Part shown: positions 54,722 through 64,000 of the stretch, one piece after another
Layout: each line of letters opens with the position of its first letter
Numbering within the stretch: the first letter of the stretch is position 1
Assembly: GCF_014356525.2 (NCBI RefSeq)
Contig: NC_052504.1
Coordinates: 63,170,086 to 63,234,085 of the forward strand
Length of the DNA stretch: 64,000 nucleotides
Direction: 5' to 3'
From: Nilaparvata lugens
Taxonomy: Eukaryota > Arthropoda > Insecta > Hemiptera > Delphacidae
The notes under the pieces: model-generated
Databases searched by the model: none
What the model saw: only the letters and a program-made list of their open reading frames with translations
Told to the model about the DNA's origin: nothing
Translations under genes and position numbers: made by a program

Positions 54722-57510
54722 GAGAAATAATATCATTTTCCTGAAAATGTCATATTTTAGAAAGTTATTCCACTTTTCGGAAGAAAAGTTAAAAATTTAT
54801 TTATTTGCTAAAGTGAGCAAAGCTTTTGCTGTTGTTTTGTTTGTTTCAGGTGCAGTTCCTTGGGATCGCCCCCCCCTCCTCTTTCTTAATGGTGCTTGAA
54901 GAACTACAGTTACTATAGTACAGTCAATTTAGACATGAAGAAGGGGGAGTACTTGCATTTTATATTGTAGTTCTGATGTTTCAATATACTATATTGTTTG
55001 GATACATAAGAGAAGTCCAGAACCAATATTTTTTATGCCAAACTTCCTTTCCTTGTGCTGGATACAGAGTGGCCCTAAAACCTGATGTTTTCGGTTCATT
55101 TTCCGCAGTTCCCAGTTACTTCCGCCAAATCCTGTAATCGGACAGAAAGTTTCATTTCTGTTTGTTTTGAAATCATGAAATTCTAAATAAAATGGAATCA
55201 TTCGGATCTTTCTATCTTCAATGAGTACTATAGGCTACTGAGTTGCAATTTTTCAAAAATGAGTGAAATTTTAAGGAAAGATCTGATGAATTTTAGTTTT
55301 TGATCAATAATACATGTATCTTTCGATTGTTATCATATAATTCGAAATACCTCTGGGCGTTTTCTTGTTCTCTCCAATTTAAGACCAGGTAGAGAGCTCT
55401 ATCTCATTTATAGATTTCCTAAAATGTTGTACACACCTGACAACAATGCTCCTTGGTCCTTGTATTTTTGAAAACACCTAAGTTTTAGCTTCAATCATCA
55501 TCAGCAACTTCACTGTCATCACATTGAGATTTCGCACCATGCTATTATAAGTTCATTGGATCATGTTCTATGAGAATCTATTAATGTTTCATGTAATTAA
55601 TTATTCATGTTCTATTAGATGCACCACTTAATTTAGTGGAGAGGCGCACATAAGGACACCTCAATAAGGATCAAATTTTCAAACTCTCTTAACTTTTGAC
55701 ACAATGATCGGATCCCATTGCAACACAGCTCATTCTTCATGGCTCGTCAAGGATGATCATACATCATGAGTCGAACGCCTAATTCGCCTATCCAAGTCGA
55801 ATTCGATTGGAAAATTGAAAATTCATCCTTCTTTGTGATTCAACCAGTACGCTATTTCAATACACAAAGAAATGACCAATTTCTATATTCAGAGCTATGT
55901 ATCTCGGTTCCCCGTTATTATTGAAAAATACTTTATGTTGAATTTTAGAATAGAATCTTCTCTTTTAGTTGCTATGAACGATTCATGGGAATAACGAGAA
56001 TATGGTCGTAATTTAAGATTCGAATATATTTTCCTCATATTTACGGTCTAGGCGTGCTATAATAGGAAACAGTGATTCGAAATGAATTCTAGGCAAGTGA
56101 GCTCATAGAGGATGGAATTGTCTCCGATTTGGAATCAATAATGAGTTCCTACGATGTATCAGACTCATTTTAGAAACTCTTAATTGACGGAAAAAAATAA
56201 AAAAAAAAACTAAAATCGGCTGTAACTTTCTAATGATAGGCTACTGAAATCGAAAGCATTCTTCATTGTAGTGGAGAAAGGATATAGGTAGTTTTTCACA
56301 TTCTTACTACATTTTGACATTTTATCTGAAGTATTTCACAAGCTTTGAATATGGAAACTGGTATAATTTTTTATGAGATATTGGTAAAGTACACTCAAGG
56401 ATGAATTTTCTATTTTTAGATCGAATTTCACTACTTATGATGCATGATTTTCAACCGCCTTGAAGAGCCGAGAAGGAGCATTGTTGTCACAAGTACCTGG
56501 AAATCTTCAACTGAGTTGTGGTCGATGTTGTAGAAACGTTCCATGATGAAATAAAAACACATAGATGTTGTCAGTTTTCTACACTTTAATTTGGTACACG
56601 ACCATGGTTTCGTGACCTGTGTGGTCACGAAACCATGGTCGTGTACCAAATTAAAGTGTAGAAAACTGACAACATCTATGTGTTTTTATTTCATACCTGG
56701 AAATCTTCGTTCTACCTGATGGTCTCAAATTGTACAGCGCAAAATTACTCCCAGAGGGATTTTGAATTATACATGATATGAATGGTAACAATCAGAAGAT
56801 ATTGTTGATCAAAAACTTAAATTCATCAAAACAGTTTTGGACTTTAAGCATGTTGTTCTTTTCCCAATCATTCATACGCTAGTTGAGAATGATACCCTAT
56901 TGTATGTATCAATGTATGAATGAATAAATAACTTTGGTTTAAAACAGAAAATTGTTCTTTTTTCCTATTTTTTTTTTAAATTTAACCCAGTACTCATTGA
57001 AGACAAAAGGATACAAATGATCTCATTACTTTATTGGGAAAATAAAAGGCGGGAGCAAATTTTTCTGTCCGATTAAATGATTTGAATTATTGATGAAATT
57101 ATTGAAAACTGGGAACTGGAAAATGAACCGAAAATATGAGGTTTTAGGGCCACTCTGTATCCAGCACAAGGAAAGGAAGTTTGGCATAAAAAATATTGGT
57201 TCTGGACTTCTCTTATGTATCCAAACAATATATTGAAACATCAGAACTACAATATAAAATGCAAGTACTCCCCCTTCTTCATGTCTAAATTGACTGTACT
57301 ATAGTAACTGTAGTTCTTCAAACACCATTAAGAAAGTGGAGGGGGGGGGGCGATCCCCAGGAACTGCACCTGAAACAAACAAAACAACAGCAAAAGCTTT
57401 GCTCACTTTAGCAAATGAATAAATAATGATAATAATAATTATTATCATTATTTGAAAAGTGGAATAACTTTCTAAAATATGACATTTTCAGGAAAATGAT
57501 ATTATTTCTC
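54722..57510. mobile_element. Large inverted-repeat (foldback-like) element, copy 4
   Basis: Left end GAGAAATAATATCATTTTCC (54,722) and right end GGAAAATGATATTATTTCTC (57,491-57,510) are exact inverted copies. Pairing continues inward: 'aaagtgagcaaagcttttgctgttgtttt', 'ccagaaccaatattttttatgcc', 'ctggatacagagtggccctaaaacct' and others each recur inverted on the other side, towards a centre near 56,120. It has no transposase; frames of 60-72 codons are incidental. The right arm contains a perfect hairpin insertion. A fragment of another copy follows at 57,510-57,600. Confidence 0.8.
56494..56708. repeat. 200-bp insertion bounded by a 15-bp repeat and containing a perfect 149-bp hairpin
   Basis: 'tacctggaaatcttc' at 56,494-56,508 and 56,694-56,708 bounds the segment. 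Inside, 56,546-56,617 (ATGAAATAAAAACACATAGA ... ATGGTTTCGTGACC) is followed by a 5-bp loop TGTGT and then its exact 72-bp reverse complement (56,623-56,694). No mismatch is seen. The homologous parts of the other family members lack it. Confidence 0.9.
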
Positions 57511-58679
57511 TGTATCTAGCACAAGGAAAGGAAGTTTTGCATGAAAAAATTGGTTCTGGACTTCTCTTATGTATCCAAACAATATATTGTTGTGTAGTCA
57601 CAGTAAATAGTTGCAACTAAATAAATCTTCATTCAGGTAGGTACTCATTTCTATAATTGAAAACGATTTTCCTTGACAAAATGAAATATTCCCAAATAAT
57701 TCAAAATAGCTGAACTTTACACTTTATTTTCTCTTTATTTCATTTTGTTTATTTTTTATGTTATTAATTTTCTAGTTTTTTGAAATTAAACTTTTGACTT
57801 TGACTACGACTATGACCCGTTTTGGAAAGCCAATTTTCTGACTCCCGCTGTTTAAAGTCTAGAATATCCCAAGCTCTGAAACCAGCCCAAAATGTGCTGT
57901 TGACCCATAGTCTGTGAAGATATAATTATTTCATTTTGAGAAAAAAATGACAAAATACTATTATTGTAGGGTTTGAGAGGCTATAAATAATAGAATATGT
58001 GTTTTAGAGAGAGGTAGACTTTTTAAATATTTTGCTGCAATAAACGGTAAAATATTTTGAACTGTTTTAAAAATACAAACTATTAAAGAAGACCCTAAAT
58101 ATTTTTTGCGTTCATCTTTTTGAGTTATTTTCTGTGATTTCAGCTTATCATCATTGTGTTTCTTATTATACACGCTCTCGCGAAAAAATTGAGACATATT
58201 CCTTTGTTTTTACTCAATAATGACTATGGAGTGCCCTTTTGTGCCAGAACTATCACTGAAAGCCGAATTCAACAATATTTTAAACGTGACTAGTTGACAA
58301 TATGCTCACCTGCATCTCCGTATGCCAATCCTTCGGCTACATGATATTTGACCACCTCATTCATCGTGAAAGCAGTAAACTACCTATGCGAAGTAATTTG
58401 TTAAAAATAAGAATATGATTTGTTTATCAAATCAGAATAATGTCAATAAAATATTATAATATCATAAAATTTTTGTAGGCTTCTTGTTTTTTAATAGTGT
58501 AATAATCAATAATCCAAAAGACCTTGGTCGTTTTCCTTTTCTTTTATGCCTTCTTCTTTGTCGTCTGCTGCAATAATTAGCATATCGAATCAAAAAATGA
58601 AGGTTTTTGTGCAGTAATTGTAATTCTTTGTATTTGTAATTGTGAGTTGTGCAATGATTTGATTTTATTGTTATTCAAC
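57511..58679. other. Unassigned region, starts with a family fragment
   Basis: 57,510-57,600 is a fragment of the inverted-repeat family ('gtatctagcacaaggaaagg', 'ggttctggacttctcttatg'). The remainder has no recognised gene; the 78-codon minus frame at 57,961-58,197 has no family features. Confidence 0.4.
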
Positions 58680-58749
58680 ATGCTTATTTCCATAAAATAC
58701 AATTTCATTCTATGTGTTCTAAATTTTTGGCTGATTCCAAATGTGAACA
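58680..58749 (+). CDS. Candidate first coding exon with signal peptide
   Basis: ATG at 58,680 opens a frame MLISIKYNFILCVLNFWLIP and three more residues, a short basic start followed by a hydrophobic core as in secretory signal peptides. It runs exactly into the strong donor GTAAGT at 58,750. The exon would be 70 nt and end in phase 1. The context before the ATG is weak (AAC). No downstream exon was found in the window, so this rests on composition and one splice signal. Confidence 0.25.
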
Positions 58750-59580
58750 GTAAGTATTTGAATATTTGAGGTTATGAAACTATAGTTATCTTGAATGTTA
58801 TTGTATAAATCAATGTAATTAAAATAAGCTTTATTCAATTATATGTTTTGAAAAAGTTTGAATTAAATAATGAAAGTATACTTTACTACTAATCATTAAT
58901 TAAGCTTATTAAATTTAGGATTAGGGAAGTTTTTGGCTTCTCTGTAAAAAACTTGGCTCTTAAAGAAATTCAAATATTATAATCTGTTTTACATATAAGA
59001 TTACCGTAAACTGAGTAATTTTGCCAAATTTAACTTAATTCAACTTACATTATGCTATTCACAGAGTTTGATCTAATTTATTTTATACTTATATTCATGT
59101 ATGATACTAGTATTGGTGGGGCTTGGGAAGAGTTTGACGGAATCTCCGCATCGCCTGATGTTAACAGTACTTATACAATAGTCTATTTAAGCCGTAAATG
59201 GTCTCATGAGTCATGACTGTTATACTTGAGCTAGGACCACCAAATAAGATTACTTACTAATATCTATAGATTACTTACTAATATTATTTACTAATATCTA
59301 TAATCTAATAAATTTTTGTTCCAATTGACTTATACTTCCAAATTTTCAAGGTAGTTTGCAAAAATTGGGTAGTGTAGTGTACCGTAATTCACTCCAAACT
59401 GTCAGAATTCTTTTTAAACAAAATTAATGCTTCCCACTCAATTCAGTTTATTTTTGATCCATGACCATTCTATTTACTGACTGAATATATTCCGTCATAT
59501 AGAATTTTAAAAAAATTCATAATATTAATCTACACAATAAATTATCATATGGCAAGTCAAAGTGACAGATGAATCTAGTT
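58750..59580. other. Unassigned AT-rich sequence
   Basis: No frame or repeat recognised apart from 'ttactaatatctatagattacttactaatatt' local duplication near 59,255-59,300. Confidence 0.35.
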
Positions 59581-59819
59581 AGCTCCTCGCTCGTCATCCA
59601 GGGAATAGAGTGGAAGGTTGAGTAATTCATCCTACTTTTTGGAAGGTTTTCCTCCAATAATTCACGAACGTAAAGCGGAAGCCTTTTGAATATCTTCTGG
59701 GTATTATTTGGTACTATTTCACATATTGGTTATGTGATTTGGTCATTCGTGAGTGTGGTAGATCAACATCTTCACGACTCCTAGTGTAGTGTCCATAAAT
59801 TTGGCCTTTTTTTTTTAAT

Positions 59820-60770
59820 CGTATGATCCCGACCTCTGAAAAGCATCAATGAGTTGATCAGATACTGGGTGAAGTCTTCAACTTTAAAAAAAAATGGCCA
59901 ACAATAGTGAGAATGTGATGATGCATTTAATGTTTTTTCTGAAGAAGTAGAATCCTCTCACAACCTCTTGCACGCCCCACAGTACAATTCCGTAGTTTAT
60001 AAAACTATGAAGCAATACATGTTATGCCGTCACCAGGTAGCTTGCTAGCAACATGCTCTTTAACACTCGCATCAGGTAGATCACATTGAAGAGAAGATTA
60101 CAGACAATGTTGGTCCCAAGGCAGTGAAGCATCCACCATGAAACCAAGAAGCTTGACTTCAGGCTCATCAAAGGAAGGTTAAGCGCGCCTCAGAGTACGC
60201 ATAACATGTTTTGAGTATTGACTTAATTCATGCAAGGTCTGTTAGCTCCAAACCATGAGCTGGCCTCTTCCAGCAGTTGGGCAGACTTGAGGATGTTTAA
60301 TTGGGGATCTTCATCCTGGGCGACGAGAGTGATGTCATCCGCAAATATTAAATATTAGTGCTTTTCCCTCCATGCTGAGATTCATTTATAATGATAAGGA
60401 AAAGTAAAGGGCTAAGAATTGGTCCCTCTGGAACCCCATAGTGCCTGAGATTTTGCTCCACTCACTGTAACCACCTTGCTATGCTCAGAAAGTTAATTCT
60501 TCATTGAGCTCAGGCCAACTCCACAACACTATAACTTGATTTTTTTCCGTTTTCCGTCAGTAATATATCGTGAGAGACGCAGTCAAACGCTTTGGTTAGA
60601 TCACAGAGGGTCATGTCAATTGAGTGCTTATTATCCATTGCCATGAGTATAGATTCAATCAGGGACTGGACGGAATTGGCGGTAGATCTCCCTTTGTTAC
60701 ACCATATTGCTGATTTGTGAAAAGCATATTCTCCTCAAAATAGGCATAAAGCTGGGTAAACATCACTAAC
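59820..60770 (-). pseudogene. LINE (non-LTR retrotransposon) reverse transcriptase, C-terminal two thirds, decayed
   Basis: From 60,770 down the minus strand gives AYFEENMLFTNQQYGVTKGR, STANSVQSLIESILMAMDNK, DLTKAFDCVSHDIL, GVPEGPILSPLLF, IFADDITLVAQDEDPQLN (the FADD catalytic box, near 60,335), FGANRPCMN, KLLGFMVDASLPWDQH, and finally a YG/WG and QK-type end near 59,930. These are the palm and thumb motifs of a Jockey/CR1-like RT, in order. Frames change several times and stops occur, so it is inactive. The endonuclease half is absent. Confidence 0.8.
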
Positions 60771-61689
60771 TCAAAGCTGGCTAAAAATCATTAACTCACT
60801 TTGCAAAAGCTATTATTATTCAACCATAGCTGACAGAAATAGACTATGCTTATGTGAGTTATATTTACAGTAGTGTAAAGAATTTAGACTAAAAAATAAA
60901 ATGTATGTTTTATTGTTGAAATTATTTATTACTTAAAAAATTATATTATAATGTCAAGTATTATTGTAACTAACTAGGTCATAGCATGAACATTATATTA
61001 TTGATAAAAACAGCAGAAATTAATTATAACAGTCTCAGACATAATAAAAATTGTATAAGAATATTCATTTATTAATTATTATTTCAACTGAACCACATGG
61101 TGATTAAACCTCTTTGGCAAGTCTAAGCCAATCATAGTGCATAGAAATAGCACCAAAAAGGTGATCGTTTGAAAACAACATATGATAATCTGTTATCAGA
61201 CAACAAACCTGCCTTATCATATACGCTAGCACATGTACATTGTATAAGAGGAACTATGTCTAGGAGATTAAGCAGTTTTAAGAATTATATAAATTGAATT
61301 ATTATCGTAATTAAAGGAATTATATTCTGTTGCTTGCCACTGACGTCACGTCTACGTCACAATCGTTCTACCAATGGCAAATTTTCATGCAAATTATTAC
61401 ACCGAGATTCTCAGAAAAAAGGTTCTAGCCAAGAAGCTGAGCAAAAGACTTCACTTCCCTTTTGAAATCCTCACCGTTCAGACCTCGTTAAATTTACCAA
61501 GACCTATTCGTAAAAATTTTCGTTCGATTTTATATGTTTTATTTGTGAGCCAATATTTTAGGCTATTCTATTTGTTATTTGTAAATCTATTTTCATCAAT
61601 CGATAAATCAAAAGTTTAAAGTTAAATTATCCCTTAATTAATATGGTGAAGGAGATATTTAAATTAAAATTCCCCACGTGCTGAGACCG
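60771..61689. other. Unassigned region
   Basis: AT-rich. 61,374-61,619 is open for 81 codons (MANFHANYYTEILRKKVLAK) without recognisable family features. A 'cactgacgtcacgtctacgtcac' sequence (61,338-61,361) just before it contains CRE-like TGACGTCA. Confidence 0.3.
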
Positions 61690-63195
61690 AAGCCTGGACC
61701 CGCCGCCGATCAAACAATTTTGATCTAAAGAAGAAAACCACGACCATCAAGGAATTTCACGTGAGTTATAAGTTTAAAGGGGCCCCAATCTATGCTTCGA
61801 AAATATTACAGTGCAGAAATATAAATTTTTCTTCGTTAAATTATTGGCCACGCCGACAAGCGCTTATTAGTCATTGAGAGCCTAGAATTTATTCAATATA
61901 GAATTTATAAGAACTTGTAGTTGATTGACTATCCTCCGCTGCCAGAACGACGACCCCGAACAAATTTAAAAAACATATTTTATAATTTATTTTCACCATT
62001 TTTTCACAAACTGTTAAATTTTATCAATTGTAAAATTCTGTCGAATCATGCATGGTGTCATGCAAGCACAAGAACATTTCTAACTCTTGTGTTAATGTTA
62101 AATTACTTTCAATCTGTAAATCACATTCTGAATCTGCACTGTGAGATCATATGTTTTATTATAATATATTTCAATTTTGTTAATTCGTCTTCTGAGTTCG
62201 ATTATTCCTTAAGCCTGTCAATTATTGTGTCTGATACGTTCTATATTATCAAGAACCGATCGAATACGATCATTGAAATAATTGAAGTAAGCTGGATATT
62301 GGAACAGGTCTAAGTGGATGTAGTGAGTGGGGTCAGATCGGGATTATATATTCTCTGTCCTTACCTGCTCATATATCAGCTTTTATCTGTTACCAACTTC
62401 GACTTAGGAGCGAATACATCAACTGTACAGCAGATGCAGCCAGAGATCATATAATTTCCTACAATAGAGCTTAAAGCCCGACAAGACTCTGTTCTCGAAA
62501 TATATTTCGAACGATATCTGGTCCTTGTACCCTATCTTAATCTTCGGAACTTATTAGAGACGCAGTCCCGTAAATTATCTATATCGGGATTTTTGCTCGA
62601 CCTGTATGATTTTGTATGCTCATTCATCACAGGTAATAATTTTAAGGTATCCGTATTCAGTGTTTAGCGATCACTACACTATTTATAAAAATTTCATCAC
62701 CATACAATCTGTCATAAGAAGAATCAAGGGTGAGCGAGCGTTTAGGCCTCCTACGATTCCGACAATTGTATTGAATCTTGTAGTGAACCAATCAGTCTGG
62801 TGTACACTTAGCGTCCACGCACGCAGTTACAAACTTTATAACCTCAACACCGTTGATTCAGTGCAAGATTCACTCTACGTATGTGAGGCGAGTACAAAAC
62901 CGCTTTACATGATTTGCCGGCCCAACGTGAAGCATTTAGATACAGCACTACATGATTTGACCAGTAATGTGGGACTATTTACATTCCACATCTGATTCTT
63001 TATATGTGTATCGACTTATCCTTGGAGGTGAGAGTGACTCCCCCAGGAAAAGCTTTACAATTTCAATAATTATTTTGTTAGTCTATATTATGTAAATTCA
63101 TCTATAATTTTGCTGTATTGTAAGCTATTGTATATAAGTGTATAAGCCAGTATATATTGTAATCTACATAAATAAAGTACTCAATCAATCAATCC
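61690..63195 (+). mobile_element. Retroposon-like block ending in AATAAAGTACTCAATCAATCAATC
   Basis: Compared with its surroundings the block is richer in CpG and G/C (for example 'gacccgccgccgatc', 'ccacgccgacaagcgc'). It ends with 'ataaataaagta' followed by three 'atca' units (63,170-63,195), like the 3' end of a non-LTR retroposon. Two frames (61,921-62,313 and 62,606-62,995; the latter ends RPNVKHLDTALHDLTSNVGL) have no features I recognise. It could be a SINE- or LINE-derived non-autonomous element or a retrocopy of an unknown mRNA. Confidence 0.4.
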
Positions 63196-63399
63196 TATCC
63201 TTAGTAGTAATAATCACCTCCTGGAATTGTTTTTTTCCAACTTGGAAATACAGGTTGAGCATAGTGGGTATCTTCTTGTTCCTGAGGATGTTCATCATCC
63301 TTCACTTATTTTCACTATTCGATTGCAGGCTGCAGATGCTGTGAATACTCAGTTGAACTGTATTGAGCTGACTTCGGAAGAGCTAACTATCTAATGCTG

Positions 63400-63972
63400 T
63401 ACCCAACTCAGAGACTGTGACTTGAAGGGAATGTACTCGTTGGAAAATGTTGATGATGCGGTTGATTCATTCTATTCTTGTCTATATAATACCTTGGACA
63501 TATGTGTCCCTAAAATAAATAAGACCCGGAGGCAGCAAGTATCCACCAATGTTTAATCCCAGATAATAAAGTTGCTAAAGAAAAAGGACACATGTGCCAA
63601 AAAAGTTATTTTCTGTATATCATTTGAACTATTCAGAAGTATGAAATTCATGTAAAGCAGCTAATTGCACAATTGGGGAGTGAGCAGAGGCCACTCCGTT
63701 ATCCGTCAGACCAGCTCTACAATGAGTTTTGTGTGATGGACATAAGACAGCTCTACTCCTTGGAAATAATTTGCAGACTACCCAAAAACCCGGAAAGCTT
63801 TCAACATAGGAACCACAGTCATAACACAAGAAACAGAAACCTTCTTATTACGAACGTGGCTAGGAAGGCAATATATCAACGATACTTCAACCACCTAGCA
63901 CCAAAACTCCACAATTTACTTCCTGTACACATCAAGGTAATAGAAAACACAAGAAAATTTAAATGCGCCGTA
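63400..63972 (+). pseudogene. LINE remnant: pre-RT segment joined to the C-terminal tail
   Basis: 63,425-63,540 encodes GMYSLENVDDAVDSFYSCLY and LDICVPKINKTRRQQ, the region between endonuclease and RT in Jockey/CR1-like elements. After about 100 bp of other sequence, 63,790-63,970 encodes NHSHNTRNRNLLITNVARKA, YFNHLAPKLHNLLPVHIK and NTRKFKCAV, the tail after RT. The whole RT is therefore missing. Orientation is opposite to the LINE at 59.8-60.8 kb, so this is a different copy. Confidence 0.7.
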
Positions 63973-64000
63973 TATATATATATATATATAATATATATAT
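63969..64000. repeat. (TA)n microsatellite at the window end
   Basis: Alternating TA from about 63,969 with one 'taat' break; it follows the LINE tail and may be its 3' repeat. It runs off the window. Confidence 0.85.

Noticed and set aside
1..64000. tRNA, rRNA, riboswitch or CRISPR features
   Set aside because: I saw no cloverleaf with A and B boxes, no rRNA core sequence and no spacer-repeat array; a covariance-model scan would be needed to exclude a diverged tRNA-derived SINE.

Overview
The window is AT-rich eukaryotic nuclear DNA that is almost entirely transposable-element sequence. The host is most likely a hemipteran insect, probably a planthopper. This is inferred from the element mix (BEL/Pao, Ty3/gypsy and env-bearing gypsy LTR elements, a P element, a Mutator-like element with a YqaJ nuclease, a pogo-like element, LINEs), from GT-AG introns inside open frames, and from the style of the dispersed repeats. 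I see no bacterial operons, rRNA, tRNA or CRISPR.

Layout. 0-2.4 kb: a terminal-repeat element carrying a 166-bp tandem array, then a piece of an inverted-repeat family. 2.9-15.9 kb: a minus-strand gypsy element (LTRs near 2.88-5.04 and 15.2-15.9 kb, tRNA-Lys-type primer site at 15.18 kb, broken gag, protease, start of RT, end of integrase). A pogo-like transposase, a long inverted-repeat element, a DUF7869-like transposase and two antisense copies of a leucine-rich-repeat coding fragment lie inside it. 16.3-17.7 kb: the best candidate for a host gene 3' end, two phase-compatible exons and poly(A) signals. 18.3-19.3 kb: repeat and LINE pieces. 20.9-24.4 kb: a structurally complete P-like element with terminal inverted repeats and a 9-bp target duplication but a broken transposase. 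25.0-27.7 kb: the gag end, protease, RT and RNase H of a decayed env-type gypsy element.

28.6-42.2 kb: a multi-exon Mutator-like transposase plus YqaJ exonuclease gene whose first intron holds a 8.7-kb BEL/Pao element with 2.1-kb LTRs and target duplication ACAGT. That BEL element keeps gag, protease and integrase but has lost RT and RNase H. 42.3-43.9 kb: tandem repeats. 44.3-51.1 kb: a minus-strand, largely gutted LTR element with target duplication GAGT, one LTR of which took up a small retroposon. 51.3-53.6 kb: integrase and env remnants that may be the 3' half of the element at 25-27.7 kb. 54.7-57.5 kb: a 2.8-kb inverted-repeat element carrying a perfect 149-bp hairpin. 58.7 kb: a possible signal-peptide first exon. 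59.8-60.8 and 63.4-64.0 kb: LINE fragments. 61.7-63.2 kb: an unusual retroposon-like block.

None of the transposon genes looks intact. The layering gives a relative history: the gypsy elements are old and disrupted, while the BEL element, the 44-51 kb element and the hairpin are younger. All assignments are by eye from motifs and repeat comparison. Boundaries marked as approximate may be off by tens of bases.
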